Assembly (NCBI GenBank): GCA_022606135.1
Contig: JABYQN010000015.1
Span: forward strand, 310,001-374,000
Length of the DNA stretch: 64,000 bases
Direction of reading: 5' to 3'
DNA from: Fomes fomentarius
Taxonomy: Eukaryota; Basidiomycota; Agaricomycetes; Polyporales; Polyporaceae
Shown here: positions 13,101 to 25,248 of the stretch, one piece after another
Layout: each line of letters opens with the position of its first letter
Position numbering within the stretch: position 1 is the first letter of the stretch
Program-made: the position numbers and the translations under genes
The notes under the pieces: model-generated
The model's database searches: none
What the model saw: the letters and a program-made list of their open reading frames with translations, nothing else
Told to the model about the DNA's origin: nothing

Positions 13101-14551
13101 TGGGCTGGGGCTCTGGCACCACGGACTTCCCGTACCTCATCACCCCGCTCGAGGCGATCCAGCAGCGCGCGCGTCAGGACCGCTCGAGCGTGCACTGGTT
13201 CCTGAACGACTGGGACCTCGCGGGCGCAGCAAGCACGGCGCTCGACCACGATGTCGCGCTCGTTTTCGTAAATGCAGACTCTGGAGAGGGATACATCACC
13301 GTCGACGGGAACGAGGGCGACCGGAAGAACCTCACCTTGTGGGGCAACGGCGAGAACCTGATCAACGCCGTCGCTGCTGTGAACCCGAACACCGTCGTCG
13401 TCGCCCACTCGGTCGGGCCGTCGATCGTCGAGTCGTGGATCGAGAACCCGAACGTGACGGCGGTGCTGTGGGCGCATCTGCCGGGCCAGGAGACCGGGAA
13501 CTCGATTGTCGATGTGCTGTATGGGGACTTCAACCCGAGCGGGCGGCTGCCGTACACGATCGCGAAGAGTGCGGAGGATTATTCGGCGCAGCTTGTGACT
13601 GGCGGGACGGGGAACCAGATTTTGAAGATCGACTATACCGAGGGGCTGAACATCGATTACCGCCACTTCGATGCTGTAAGTCCTGCCTGCCTCCCTTCCT
13701 CCCTTGGATTTGTTCTGGTTTCGCGTATCTCGATGATCTGACGCTGTGACCAACAGAACAACATCGAGCCGCGCTTCCCCTTCGGCTTCGGCCTCTCCTA
13801 CACCGACTTCGCGTACTCAAATGTCCGTGTCCGAGCGGTGCACCACGCGGACCGCACGTCCGCGCAGCTCGAGGCGGCCTGGGCCAAGGGTGAGGTGTCC
13901 CCAACGTCGCGGGCGGCTCGGCGGCGCTCTGGCTGCACCGTCCGGTGTTTGAGGTCTCGTTTGAGGTGAAGAACACGGGCAAGGTCGTGGGCGGCGAGGT
14001 GCGTCTAGTTCGCTTGCATCACGGAGTTTGAGATGCTGACTATGATGTCTGTTCTTTCTTCCTGCCTTCTTGACGCTGATCGACGCCGACTTCGCCGGGC
14101 GCTGTTGTTTCACACTCGGTTCGACTTTGTTCGTCTGCGTCTGCTTCTGCTTCTGCTTCTGCTTCGCGTCGAACGCGTCGTCGTCTGGTCGAACGTTTAC
14201 TTGCCGCTGTGCCCCTGCTTCGCTTGCCTTGCTTGTTTCGTTCGGATGACGGCACGGTGCGACCACGACGCGATGCGACGTAATCACATTGGCGCATGGC
14301 ATATATAGATCCCGCAACTGTACCTGCACTTCCCCTCGAGCGCGCAGGAGCCGCCGAACGTCCTGCGCGGGTTCACGGATGTGCTCCTGCGCCCGCGCCA
14401 GAGCAAGACCGTCACGCTCTCGCTGTCCCGGTACGACCTGAGCGTGTGGGACGCGGAGTGGCAGGGGTGGAAGAAGCCAGCGGGCAGCTTTGCGTTCTCG
14501 GTGGGCGCGAGCAGTCGCGACTTTAGGCTGAAGGGGCGTATCCCGGTTTGA
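10189..14551 (+). CDS. GH3 family beta-glucosidase, secreted, with a 1-base frameshift near the 3' end
   Basis: Hydrolyses terminal beta-glucosyl residues of cello-oligosaccharides outside the cell. Exon 1 (10189-10534) encodes a signal peptide (MAPILNTRLSALCALLLL, cleavage likely after GLAQ) and a Ser/Ala/Pro linker containing a repeated SVSLPPQASSVAAEPSSS unit. After a long intron the linker continues and enters the GH3 N-terminal domain: GWTLEQKVNVTTGVGW, CLEDSPLGVRFADF, GPMMNMGRIAQGGRNWEGFG, a KHYIN segment, and the nucleophile motif SDW in QSDWGAHHST (about 12460). The C-terminal domain has ILLKNAG, GPNGYADRGG, WIENPNVTAVLWAHLPGQE and PFGFGLSYTDF. A one-base deletion in the C run 13899-13902 shifts the frame and gives TGA at 13967. 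The correct frame then continues as LWLHRPVFEVSFEVKNTGK and ends with RYDLSVWD, ASSRDFRLKG and a stop at 14551. As written, the fibronectin-III-like C-terminal part is lost. Confidence 0.92.
10535..11518 (+). other. unusually long first intron of the GH3 gene
   Basis: The donor GTGAGT at 10535 and the acceptor AACAG ending at 11518 join in phase (codon split A|CG), linking two halves of the same Ser/Pro linker. At about 984 bases it is some fifteen times the usual intron length here. It contains no coding sequence I recognise. Related words recur within it, such as the TTGTGCTCGTCCTCGCG region near 10800 and TTGTGCTCATCTTCGCG near 11155, each followed by a TATAT...CCCGCC stretch. This suggests an internal imperfect duplication or decayed insertion. 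Confidence 0.65.
13999..14309 (+). other. long last intron of the GH3 gene with CTTCTG-type repeat
   Basis: The exon ending GKVVGGE meets a GTGCGT donor, and the last exon resumes after ATAG with IPQLYLHFPSSAQEPP. The ~310-base intron is longer than its neighbours and carries a short run of CTTCTG/CTGCTT repeats around 14135-14168. No gene is seen in it. Confidence 0.7.
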
Positions 14552-15140
14552 GGTGGGAGAGGAGAGAGGGGAGGGGAGGGGAGAGGAGGAAGAAAGGGGG
14601 AGATCTAGGATGGAGGATGAAAACCGATATAGGACGGACTACCTAAAACTGACTTTGGATCTCGGCGAAATAATGTGACGCTCAGTCCTATCTACCCTTG
14701 AAGCTGAGGTTTCCGTGGCGCAAGTATTGGACTTGCCTGGATACCCAGATGAGTTCTGAAGAGAAGCAACCTGCAGAGTTTTCGCTCAGATGACGCATGA
14801 AAAGACTGGTCTTTGTCAAGGCCTGTACAACAACGCACCTACACTCGAGCGGAATCCTTCATTGGAGAACAGTACAGCTATGGTACAACATAGAAGTTTC
14901 AACTTGAATGATTCGCCACTGTGATACTTGGACATAAACTACTTCATTCACAATACTTACGCCCCTCAGGCTCCCGCCGAAAAAGATAAAATCCAGACGC
15001 CTGCACGAGCGGCGTTGCGAATGAGCGGACTATTCCCCTTGCGAATGCGAAGCAGCTGCCATGCACGGCGGGTGACTTGCAGTCGTTCAACCCATATCAT
15101 AATCCTACACGTCAATCCTCCTAGGTCGGCCCGGGGGATG
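14552..15140. other. GH3 3' region, purine tract, intergenic
   Basis: Immediately after the GH3 stop lies a strongly purine-biased stretch (about 14553-14602, GGGAGAGGAG-type). Nothing coding is visible beyond it up to the tail of the convergent membrane-protein gene. Confidence 0.5.
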
Positions 15141-16636
15141 TCAGCTTCTCAGGTCGTCGTTCGCCAGATCCGGATCCTGTTTGACATGATGGATGATACC
15201 CTCAATTCCGTCATCAAATCCCTCAAGCTCCTCAAGGCTCGAACAGTCGCGTGTCTTGGACACAGCGACGTTGATCGCAAGGGGCCGCATGGGATATTGC
15301 TGGAATTGCGCAGGGTGGTGGTGGCGAACCGCCGCCGGTGCCGCGCTGATAGTACTATGCGACAGTGACAGTGAATCCGCGCCGACGCCGACGCCGGGAG
15401 CGCCGCCTCCGCGCGACGATTCGCTCGTGCTCTCGTTCAGGCCTACGCGTATGATGATCAGGGTGAAGACGATCCCCTGCAGTAGTTAGTAGTAGTAGAT
15501 CGACGCTGGATTGAATGATGAGTGAGGCCGTTGGGGAGGGTGATGGGCTTACGATGAGAGGCTGCAGCGAGTCGAGGCAGATGTACTGGGCGTTCGAGCC
15601 GGCGAGGTAGGTGGCGAGCAAGGAGATGAGCGCGGCGGAGTAGATGGCTGCGGACTGGACGATGGTCTCGACTACACCCCAGTGCGTCAGGGCTGACGCG
15701 TATCCGGCGCGGTACTTCCTGACTCTTTGGTTGGACCACACTATACGTCCAGTGATGAGGACTGGGGGACGTGAGCAAGGAACAGTACGAGATCACAGAC
15801 CACAAGAGACAACTCACTTGTGGCCAGAACGTTAGTGGTCAAGGAGAGGGAGAAAAAGGACGTGATCCAAGGCACAAGGTTACTCTCGAAGATAGCCCCA
15901 GTGCCAGTCACCTGTGTCAACTGGTAGCATATGCCATATCCAGCGACTGTTAAGTGCGACAGAATCAAAAGGTTGACTACGCATCAAAGAGAGGTTCACG
16001 ACGTACCTCCAGTGGCGATCAACAGCAGGATTGGCAAAACCACAATGAACGGCATGCGGTTCCATACGACATACATGCGATACGTCTAAGAGATGCACAC
16101 GGCAGCGTGAGCCACGACTGTGCTCGGGGGCATATGAAGGATGGGGGGGATTGACATACCACGAAGCTGTCTCCTACAAGCGTTTGCGTAGCATAGATTA
16201 CAGACTTGCCAACGTGGGTCGGATTGCGTAATTGGTTGTAGAAGTCGAGGGTTCCAGTGGGAGTGCCGCCATGGGTGATGAAGCCGGCTATGGCTCGCTG
16301 TACATCAAAGCAGAGATGCTATAGCGATGAAGCATGAGACTATCCACCCGTCGGGCACGACGCACCCATCCACTCACCGCGATCGCGAGTACGAACATAG
16401 CAGTCGCTGTCGCCAGCATCCACTTGTGCAGCTTTGTCCGCCCATGGTGCTTTTCCCTGTACATCAGGATCCATATCGAGATGAAGTAGAGGATGGAAAA
16501 GGCGCCAAAGAGCAGAGACTCGAGAAACAGAGCGATGAGCTGCAGCGGTGTGTTGGCGTTAGCGTGCTCGTCATCGCAAATAACTCTCGGAGGGTACCTC
16601 AGCTCGCGGTAGCGAAAAGGAGTCTGCCGCTGCCAT
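15141..16636 (-). CDS. agaricomycete multi-pass membrane protein (left-arm copy)
   Basis: Membrane protein of about seven helices, a lineage-specific agaricomycete family without a function I can name. Start ATG at 16636 (MAAADSFSLPRAE), then a short intron and LIALFLESLLFGAF, FISIWILMYREKHHGRTKLH, TPTGTLDFYNQLRNPTHVGK, YATQTLVGDSFV, NRMPFIVVLPILLLIATG, the conserved GYGICYQLTQVTGTGAIFES, LVPWITSFFSLSLTTNVLAT, TIVQSAAIYSAALISLLATY, and a final helix GIVFTLIIIRVGLNESTSES. The tail holds a small G/V/A-rich insertion (GGGAPGVGVGADS) and ends NDDLRS-stop. It is nearly identical to the gene at 36286-37704 on the opposite strand and forms the outer gene of the left arm of the inverted duplication. 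All introns are canonical and no disabling change was seen. Confidence 0.82.
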
Positions 16637-19001
16637 GGTGGTGGACAGGAAACTCAGCGGGGGCGTAAAAGAGGGTTCTCTCATGGAGCTTAGGACAGCG
16701 TCACGGTGCTATTAAGGGTGGCACCATGCGAAGAAGAACATGTAGTAGACGCTCTCCCGTCTTCCCGGGGAGAAACTCAATGCACAGCGTGAAACCTTGG
16801 TGTTGCACCGATAGTTCTCCAATAGGTATGCGCCCTTCCGAGTGATGGAAGTGCCCCAATGTGAGTCCATGATGGGCCTGTGTATTCATTCCTCCCGTTG
16901 ATATCTTGGTCTCGCGGCTGTCCATGGGAGAGACGACGTTGCCAGCGTAAGTTTGCGACAACCCTTTTCGAGAAACATGTGAGTCTGATTCTGCGCGAGC
17001 ATCATCTTTCCGCCAAACTTACTGCCAATCGGAAGTAGTCTTCAACGTATGGGCTACGCACCGCCCAAGCAGAACATAACTCTACATGACTGGTAGCGCC
17101 GGACCATTTGCTGGCAGGTCTGATGTCCAAGAGCCCAGAAACAACAAATGCACTTGAGTAAGGGCAGCAGGCTCAGTGCTCAATACGGCACATGCCGTTA
17201 GCGTCACTGCGTGCTCGGCCGCTCTTCACTCTGCTTTGGGTACCTGCAGCGCAAGGTTAACAACATCGCATACTTATGGAAGTGGAAGTCAGTCTAATTA
17301 TAGCTCCGAGGGGGCGCGAGCGGCCGCGATGCGATCAGCCAATCGCGAAGCAGTGGGAGGGTCTTTGCATTCTTGTCCCGGCGACTCGCGAAGGAGAACC
17401 CGCAGGTCAATCGTGCGAAGGTGCTGGGCTGACGACTTTCCGGAAAACACACTACGAGCAATACGCTGATCAGGTTGGGAAAAGGTTAGCAACTGCTTCA
17501 CTCTTTCCGCCCCCATAAGCGACTCACACCCAAGTTCGTCCAAGTTTGACGCTCGATGAATACTCCAGAGGTGAGGCATGCGAGGGTATGGTGGTGCAAT
17601 TTGTTATCAGTACCAGCCATGTATCATAGGAAGGACGTGCACGACTGAACTTTCATCTTCACCAGGAAGATGATGAACAATGTTGGTTCATCGCCGAAGT
17701 CCACCTCCGACTGCCACCTCCACCTTCCGCCGGCTTTGACCGCGTCTCGGCACCGCTCGGCACTCAGAGCTGCCATTGACTGTAAAATATGCTTCGCGGA
17801 CTACGATTTCCCATACATGATACGACATCCCGGCAGCCATCGCAGTGTTCGATCATCGTCCTGTCATCTGAGAGCTCGGTGGAAGCGCCTTCAGGTACTG
17901 GCCGGACTGTGTAGAAAGCTCTGTGTTGTCAAGAACCAGGGTCGCAATACAGTGCCGCTTCGTCATGAGGGGCTCGTCTGAGCCATCTATCCCGCGGGAC
18001 CTGGGCGTCCCGCACGACTGTCGGCTGTGAGCTGTCAGGGTCTGGTTCTATGAATTGCGTATATCAACAGTTGACGATGCCAGAATGTCGAAAACGTGTC
18101 TAGTGCGCATGCTCAGTTCGCAAATAGGATATAAGAAGAAGCATCGCGGAAAACACTTGTCATGCGTACGGCATTCCGAGCAGAGAAGGTTAGTACACTC
18201 ATGAGACGTTGCCTAAACACTGCCCCCATTCCATATCTGCCGGGTCTTCTCTACACCCAAACTCACACGGCTTTTGTGGTCGAGCTGGACATGCCTGGAC
18301 ATCGAGCGATGGGAGCTGGACCACTCTCAGCGTACGGCAGCCAGGAAGCGGGATATGTCAGCCGACCGTTCAATGCCCCTGAGGTCCGCGCGTCCAGCGT
18401 TGACTTGACCGCACAAGGCGCGAATATATCTCAGAGACCTATATAAGACGTACACTTACATTCACAGAGTAGATTGGCGCATATGTAGAGGAAGGTGAAT
18501 GATCTGCAGCGGTACAAGATGAAGGTGAGAAGAGAAAGCGTCGACGCGGTCTTTGGCGCTGGCCAGAGCGACCCGGGCCGTTGCGCTCCGTTGCGCTCCT
18601 CCCGGCGGCCAGTACTGCCGTCTCGTAACGATCCAATCTCTGGGCCAAGGCGCCGTGGGCAGCGAGGTGCTAGTCATGTGGGCATGAGGTTCACGATGTC
18701 TTACGAGGCGTGCGCTTTCAACTAGTACAGTACCAGAGTAGTTTCTGCCCTCAGACTCACGCACCATTTGGCACACACTGTTTGGGGCGCACGGTAGCCA
18801 GTACTTATACAGGCTTGGTTAGAGCGCCCCCTCGTATCCACAGACCACCAGAACATCACACATAGTACTCACTCTCGGCTACACGAATACATAGGGTGGA
18901 GTGGAACCGGGCACGTTCTGCACTCAGCAGCCTAGAAAGCAAGAACACTTGGTAACGGATAACTAAGTCGAGCGAGCAAGTACGACATGTACGTACCTGA
19001 T
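16637..19001. other. non-coding duplicated DNA of the left arm
   Basis: About 2.4 kb between the membrane-protein gene and the BTB pseudogene. It holds no gene I can support. Much of it is recognisably homologous, inverted, to the region 32.4-36.2 kb, including a strongly conserved block at 17300-17500. Confidence 0.6.
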
Positions 19002-20121
19002 TCAGGCAGCCTTCGTTGCCTTTTTCTTTCCCCACTCTGCCAGAGGGACTCCCATCAGCATCGGCAAGCGTTCGAAGGTGGCACGCCTCGCAGCTGTTGC
19101 CCTGTCGATTAGTGTTTGTCGGCACTGAAGACAGAGGTGCGGCATATTCGCTTTGATAAAGGACTCCCACGACGACAACGGCTTTGGCGTGCATAGCCCA
19201 GGGAGGGTGCCGGCCTCCAACGCTGGAAGGACACATAGTATATCTCCTTCGCACGATACATCATCGTCGCATTCTTCCTCAATCTTCTCAAAAATGGTCC
19301 TCGCAATCTAGACCCGTGCCTCGATGAGCTTGTCTTTCGCGTTGAAGCAGAGCCCCAGGTCTTGGGGGCTCAGGTACTCGCGTGTCCCGTCCTCGCGCGC
19401 GAAACCGTCGACGACACTCGAGCCTAGGCTACAGCACTGCATCAGCGCGCACGGTAGGAGGTGATGCGCTCCGGTCAGACGAGTGAGGTTGACTACGCCG
19501 ATCGAGTATTGCCTGAGCCTCCACACTGGAGGGCCCTTGGAGCAGACGCTCCAGTCGTCCGGATACAATACATTGTCCGGAGATAATCGAGCGACTGTTG
19601 GACGAGATGGTCCATTTGATATTTGTGTCCTATGCGGATTAATGCAGAGATCTTGTGGTACGTGATAGTTTGGGTACCGAACAGCCTGTTGGGTATTCAG
19701 CTTGCGTTGTTTGGGCTCCCAGGTAATAGAGTCGAGCATGATTGGCAACAACGTACAGGGCCGCAAAAACAGAAAGAAATAGATAGGATGCTCACCGCAA
19801 TGTTTTCCCCGGCATCAAGACGCGGAAAACATGTCTCAGGTCTTCCGGCGCATCGTCCTCGAGGTGGATGAGGGGACACGGGCCGCTCCCGGACTCTTCA
19901 GGCTGCGGTAGCGAGAGCATGTCTTTGAACACCGGGGAGTGCTCGCTCAAAGGACGCTTGTAGACTTCGAACGCGACCTTGCGAGCAGCGAGGATGATGG
20001 TGCCGTCGTCGAACCAGAACTCTTCGTCTCGTTGGAACCCTTCCGCCTCGTCCCTCGCGTCTTCAGCCGCTTCCTGCTCTGCCTCCATGCGCGCGCGTTT
20101 GCGCGTGACGCGTCCAGACAT
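19002..20121 (-). pseudogene. BTB/POZ domain protein, degraded copy
   Basis: Member of a basidiomycete BTB/POZ family (protein-protein interaction, often with a BACK-like C-terminal part). The ATG is at 20121 (MSGRVTRKRARM). Exon 1 gives the BTB core EEFWFDDGTIILAARKVAFE and PLSEHSPVFKDMLSLPQPEE, with HVFRVLMPGK near the exon end. The second part (about 19.69-19.50 kb) reads ITYHKISALIRIGHKYQM and LVQQSLDYLRTMY but then runs into a frame change before GVVNLTRLTGAHHLLPCALM. An in-frame TAG follows KLIEARV (about 19309). The last segment, EAGTLPGLCTPKPLSSWESF to GKKKATKAA, ends at 19002. The intact homologue at 30857 reads through the TAG position. The frame change plus the stop make this a likely pseudogene; it pairs with the right-arm gene in the inverted duplication. 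Confidence 0.72.
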
Positions 20122-22909
20122 CAAGGGCACAGATAGGAAACAAGATGTGAGTGCGGGAAAGGCGCGTCAGAATGCGCACCCAGAAAGCTTGAAACCGACA
20201 CTGACAAGGGCTGAGCCTACCAGCATCGGTTCACACGTGCCTCATCAAGCCTCACTAGTACTACCGTCGGCTTTCTCCGAGGCGTTCAAGGTACTTACTT
20301 ACTATGGGCCTTCAACTCATTTTGGTACTATCTGCTCCTTTTGTGCCCTTCATCTGCTACCCAAGGCCACCTCCGTAATTACCACACTGCGAGCCAGTCA
20401 CAGTCGTCCTCAGGCTCCCCGTAGTGTCGTCTCAATGAGTGCGCGACACGATGCGACGATTGCACGATGTGGGGGCCAGGTGGTTTTGCGGAGGTGACGT
20501 GGGAGCACTGAGCAGTTCCCGCGTCCGTCATACATTGTCGGAAGTAGCGACCTTGGTACCAATGCGACAAGCTCGACAAGCTCGGCCTCGCAGCGATTGC
20601 AACGCAGCGCTCTTGGTCAATGAGGCGGAAATTCACTCGAGTGCGTAGTGGTCGTCTCACGTCAAGCACCTGAGCAGAACACGATGGTTGCTGTACTTCT
20701 GTGGCACCTTCAAGTCCTTTTGGCGACATCTCCGACGACGACCCGGGTCAGGATGTATGCTAAGGCGTGTCTCCCCATCTATACTACCATGACTGTCGAC
20801 GAAGGCGCTCATTCCTGAGTACTTTGACTCACTATCTAACTCAATACGGATTGGACTTTTTTTAAGTTGTAGGTGTGATGCCCATGAGGTGAGTGGCGAC
20901 GTCCACTTCAAGCAATTCGTTATACTGACTTCTATCTTCGTAACTATTCTCCTGACTCAGCATCCCGTCGGCGCCGGAGAAAGAAGACCCCCTCATTCTT
21001 TCCAGACTACCATAAGAATTATCCGTTGGACTCATCGTTCGATCACAGGAAATTGCAATCTTGGGTTCGAATGAGAACCAGCCGGTGCACCCAGTTCCAT
21101 CGACAGGGCGCATCTTGCCCACCCAGTGCCATGGTCGTGACGTCTTCGCTTCTTTCCGATAGTGACCGGAGAGTGTATGCTATGAGGCTGAGGCTGGACT
21201 AATGCTCTATTGGAACGGTCAACAAGGTTCTACGTACCGCTTTTGGAATCCTCAAGGTACTCGCCGCAAATTCTAGGCAAGATTGACTGGAGGTATTATC
21301 GATGATCACCCCTTGTGTCCTCGACTTCCAGTGCCTATCGTATCCACCCAAGTTGCCCTAACGACGATGCCCACATCCCGCCTCACTTCTAGGTCTACTC
21401 TGACTCCGAGGCCGTGACCCTGGACAGGGCTCGCCTCTCACCAATCGGGATAGATCGGCGGAACTTGGTAGTTCGCGTACCATATACTATACGTGAGTGA
21501 TGATTCACACGAGGACGTGGCGCTTCACCGATGCTGATCTCAGCTGGATTAAGTGTCCAATCCTCCGAAGTGACGATCAGCAACTCGACGCTTTTTTCTG
21601 GTGTAGAACCTTGTGGCGCACACACGTACCACGGTATGTTGTAGTCTCCACTTGTCCTGTTTCAAGTGAGCAGAGTGCCTTGAACACGTCACGCAGTGCT
21701 GTCACCACTGACCATGCATCACACACAACTTACGACAGTGCCCAACCACACATCTCGGCCTTGGGTCCGGTTATCGGTGCCCAATGCAAACAACCGATGT
21801 GCCCTCCAAAACTCCGGTGGCCCCCAAATTGCTGCGACTCTCACCATTTTTCGTCAGTACTGTGGTCATCCACAATGCTCCAGTCATCGCGCCCCGCTCC
21901 AGCAGGCGCCCACTCTCTTGACGCGTTGTAGGTAGCGGCGTCAGCGCTACCGCACTTCTCTCTCTCGACCCGATCATACCTGGAACAGCAGGCGAGTCGT
22001 GTATTCCACTCATATCTGGATCGTGACAACTTTGAAGATTCTGGAATTGATACTATGCCGACCTCCATGACTTCGAGATGCTGTCATCGCGGCCACCGCC
22101 CAAATTGGAATCGACACCTCCACATCTGACTCAAGTTGTACGTCGCGTCCATGCAGGGAGGGTGAGTTTATTTTCTAACCCCGCGTGGTTCTGATAGTGC
22201 CAGCTGATCAATCCAGCGATTACGGACAGGCATCTCGCCGTGGGCGGCAGCTAGCCGTGTACTCCCGATACCCTCATCGAGGACTTCATACACGAAACAC
22301 GGGTCGAGTGCGGAATTGACATGTGCAGCCCAGCACCCACTCAGGATCACCCGCCTACAGTCCTGGAGGAATTGTCGAATCTTCTATCTTCGCTCCCGTG
22401 TGGGTCAGCAGTTCATCAGCCCGGGCATAAAACTCTACGAAACACACAGTTCCCAAAGGCCGACATCGGCCACGTCTCCGTCACACGTGGAGCGGGTTCG
22501 CACTGGATCCGTTTGGATCGGCGACCGAAGTAGATACACCGGTAAGTATTCTACGGCTATTACCTGTTGTCGAGTTGAACCGACCGAACAACAGCCGGTT
22601 CACACTCAGCACGCGACCGCCAACCCTGACTTTTGAGGCGTATTGATGCGCTCGTCATAATGGTATCAACAGCCCGGCGTCAGGAGGTTTTGCACTTGGT
22701 TGGCGTCTATCTGAGTTGGACCTTCCGTGACGGCGACCGCAGATTGACAACTCAGAAATGACCCTTTTCACGGAAAATCAATTCGCGCCCGCGTCGCCAC
22801 GGTTTTTATGCACTCAGCTTTGGATGACGTTACGACGAGCCGACGGCTCTTATAACACACGGCGTTCCCAGAACCAACCCCCCACTCCACCTCCTCTCAA
22901 TCCTGCAAC
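20122..22909. other. intergenic region upstream of the P450
   Basis: No gene supported. On the minus strand, about 22350-22168, a short protein-like segment (GCWAAHVNSALDPCFVYEVL) appears without a start or family match and may be a relic. A TATA-like TATAAC lies at 22851, 59 bases before the P450 start codon. Confidence 0.4.
22851..22856 (+). promoter_or_regulatory. TATA-like box of the P450 gene
   Basis: TATAAC positioned 59 bases upstream of the ATG, a usual distance for fungal core promoters with short leaders. Confidence 0.4.
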
Positions 22910-25248
22910 ATGTCCCACGTTTGGTCCCTGCTCGTAGCTGCGACCTCCACCGCTCCGGCCATCCTGATAATCGCGCTCGTCGTCCTAGGCGCATACGTGC
23001 AATATAGCGGCCGCCTCAAGTACCGGTACCCACCAGGGCCTGCTGCGCTGCCGGTCCTCGGAAATGCTCACCAGCTGCCTATGGAGTACCAGCAACGGAC
23101 GTTCGCGGAGTGGGGCATGCAGTATGGTGAGGCAGGTTATCAACGCCCGACGAGCTTGCTACTCATGCGCAGTGTCGTGTCGGACAGGGGACGTCATCTT
23201 TGCGAAGTTCTTTCGCACACCGGCCATCATACTGAACTCGAAGGAAGCCGCGGTCGAGCTGATGGAGAAGCGGAGTGCCAAGTACTCTGATCGTCCGCGG
23301 TTTCTGCTCCTCAAAGACTTGTGAGTGCTTCTGATCAAATGTTGTGCTGTTCGTGCTTGCGCTGACATTGGAATGCACGCATAGGATGGGCTGGGATAGC
23401 GTCCTCAACAACATCGAGTATGGTGATCGGTTCCGCAAGCATCGGAAGTGGCTGCAGGACGCGTTCACGCCCAAGCCTGTCCTGGCGAGCTATGGGCCGA
23501 TACAGCGGCGAGAAACGTACACGCTTCTGTCTGGGCTCTGTGAGAGTCCAGAGCGGTTCTTCGGGCACATCGGGCGGCAAGTGCCTGCTTTTTTAGAAGA
23601 CCACAAACGGTGTGCGCTGACATCCCTGCAGGTGGTCCGGGGCGATTATCTTGGATATAACATACGGCCACAAGGTCACGTCGCTGAACGACCCGTTGGT
23701 GGAACTCGCTGAACGGACCACTATCGAGACAGTACTGGCGGGCAGTCCTGGGTCAATGCTGGTGGATTTCTTTCCCATTTGTAGGTCTCAACCCTCGGTC
23801 ACCACGCACGATCGTTCCTGACATTACCGTTTAGTGAGGCATATCCCTATGTGGATGCCCGGTTCGGGATTTAAACATCAAGCCGCATATGTGAAGAGCC
23901 TGGTAAGGCAGGTTCTAGATCGCCCGTACGCTATGGTGCAGCACGCCCTTGTATGTCCCACTCGTTTCTTGTGTCTTTATACCATTGAATGGGGCACGTA
24001 GACGTCTGGGACGGCTGCTCCGTCTTTCGTCGCGTCTCGGCTGGAAGAATCTATTTCCGAAACGGTAATAACCGCCGATCACGAGGAAGATATTAAGGGA
24101 GCAGCAGGCGTTATCTATGCCGGTGTGTACTTTCTCAGATCCACTGGTCACCATTCGCTAATAGACCGGTCTCAGCTGGTACCGATACGGTCAGTGTACC
24201 ACAACAGTATCGCACCTATCCTGCACCCCTCAACGCGTGATTATAGACCGTGACAGTGATGAAGACTTTCGTTTTGGCTATGGTCCTCCACCCCGAGGTT
24301 TACAGGAAGGCGCAAGAAGAGATCGACCGCGTGGTCGGTCCGGAGAGATTACCCGATTTTGAAGATCGAGAACAGCTGCCTTACTTGGAATGTGTAATGA
24401 AAGAAGTATACAGGTGTGTTGACGGCCGTCGCCGAATACGGCGTACCTCATGTTGTACATGTGCTGATCCATTTTCCCCTTTCCAGATGGAACGCACCAG
24501 TACCCCTTGGCGAGTTGCCCCCATTACTCATGTTCCGCCTGACGCTGACAAGGTACTTGAAGGTGTCCCGCACAGGGTAATGTCGCACGACGTGTACCGG
24601 GGATATGACATCCCCGAGGGTGCGATGATCATCCCCAACATCTGGTGCGTGCACGCCTGGACCTTCCCCAGCATGCTGTGCGCTAGACACACAAAGATCC
24701 CCAATCTCACCACGCACTCTCACGTCGCGCAGGTGCATGACTCAGGACCCTGATGTGTATCCCGAGCCCGCACACTTCAACCCTGACCGCTTCCTACACA
24801 TGTCCGCGGAGGAGGCCGAGCGGACCGACCCCAGGAACCTTGTCTTTGGTTTCGGGCGACGGTAATCCCCGCTCCCTCGCTGTTCGCGTACACGTACTCA
24901 CGCCGACTTTGCTCCCGCGCACCCCATCCTCTCCCCTTTGCGCTGCAGGGTCTGCCCCGGTCAATTCTTCGCGGACGCAACTATATGGTTCGCGGCGGCA
25001 AACATCGTCGCGGCTATGGACCTCTCGTCCGCCAAGGATGCTTTGGGACGAGATATCGTTCCCGACGACACATTCATCCCCGGCTTCGTCAGGTAGGCAT
25101 CGACCCTCGCCTATCCCCTCTAGTTCTGCTCTGAGGTGACAGCGATTTATATAGTCACCCGAAACCGTTCACATGCTCGTTCCGTCCTCGCACCGAGAAG
25201 ATCCGGGACCTCGTCGCGCACATGAACGCAGTGAATATCGTCTCCTGA
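22910..25248 (+). CDS. cytochrome P450 monooxygenase (CYP64/CYP5144-like)
   Basis: Haem-thiolate monooxygenase anchored in the ER. The start at 22910 gives an N-terminal anchor helix ([18 protein letters not shown]...[10 protein letters not shown]), followed by the proline hinge [18 protein letters not shown]. After splicing, the order is [47 protein letters not shown], the I-helix AAGTDT (residues split over introns near 24170-24190), the K-helix E-V-Y-R, FNPDRF, and the haem motif FGFGRRVCPGQ with its cysteine near 24952. The last exon ends [13 protein letters not shown] at 25248. The reading frame is intact if two introns use GC donors (23577-23631 and 24510-24562). It sits alone between the arms of the inverted duplication, with no obvious partner genes. 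Its substrate cannot be told from sequence; the resemblance to O-methylsterigmatocystin-oxidoreductase-like fungal P450s is a family-level impression. Confidence 0.9.

Larger units (their letters stand above)
15141..20121. repeat. left arm of an inverted segmental duplication
   Basis: Reading right to left, this arm carries a BTB gene, intergenic DNA and a membrane-protein gene. The same order is found left to right at 30857-37704. Homology is seen in non-coding DNA as well as genes. Matching anchors (left to right arm) are 18.50-18.64 with 32.46-32.62 kb, 17.59-17.67 with 34.38-34.46, 17.30-17.50 with 34.59-34.80, 17.18-17.27 with 34.90-34.98, 17.04-17.11 with 35.06-35.13, and 16.75-16.99 with 35.94-36.20 kb. 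Confidence 0.85.

Noticed and set aside
12971..13753. 260-codon open frame antisense to the GH3 gene
   Set aside because: It is a shadow of the GC-rich GH3 coding frame; no family features and the sense strand is clearly coding.
22910..25248. P450 as part of a biosynthetic cluster
   Set aside because: Its neighbours are intergenic DNA, BTB relics and transposons; no core biosynthetic enzyme or transporter is adjacent.
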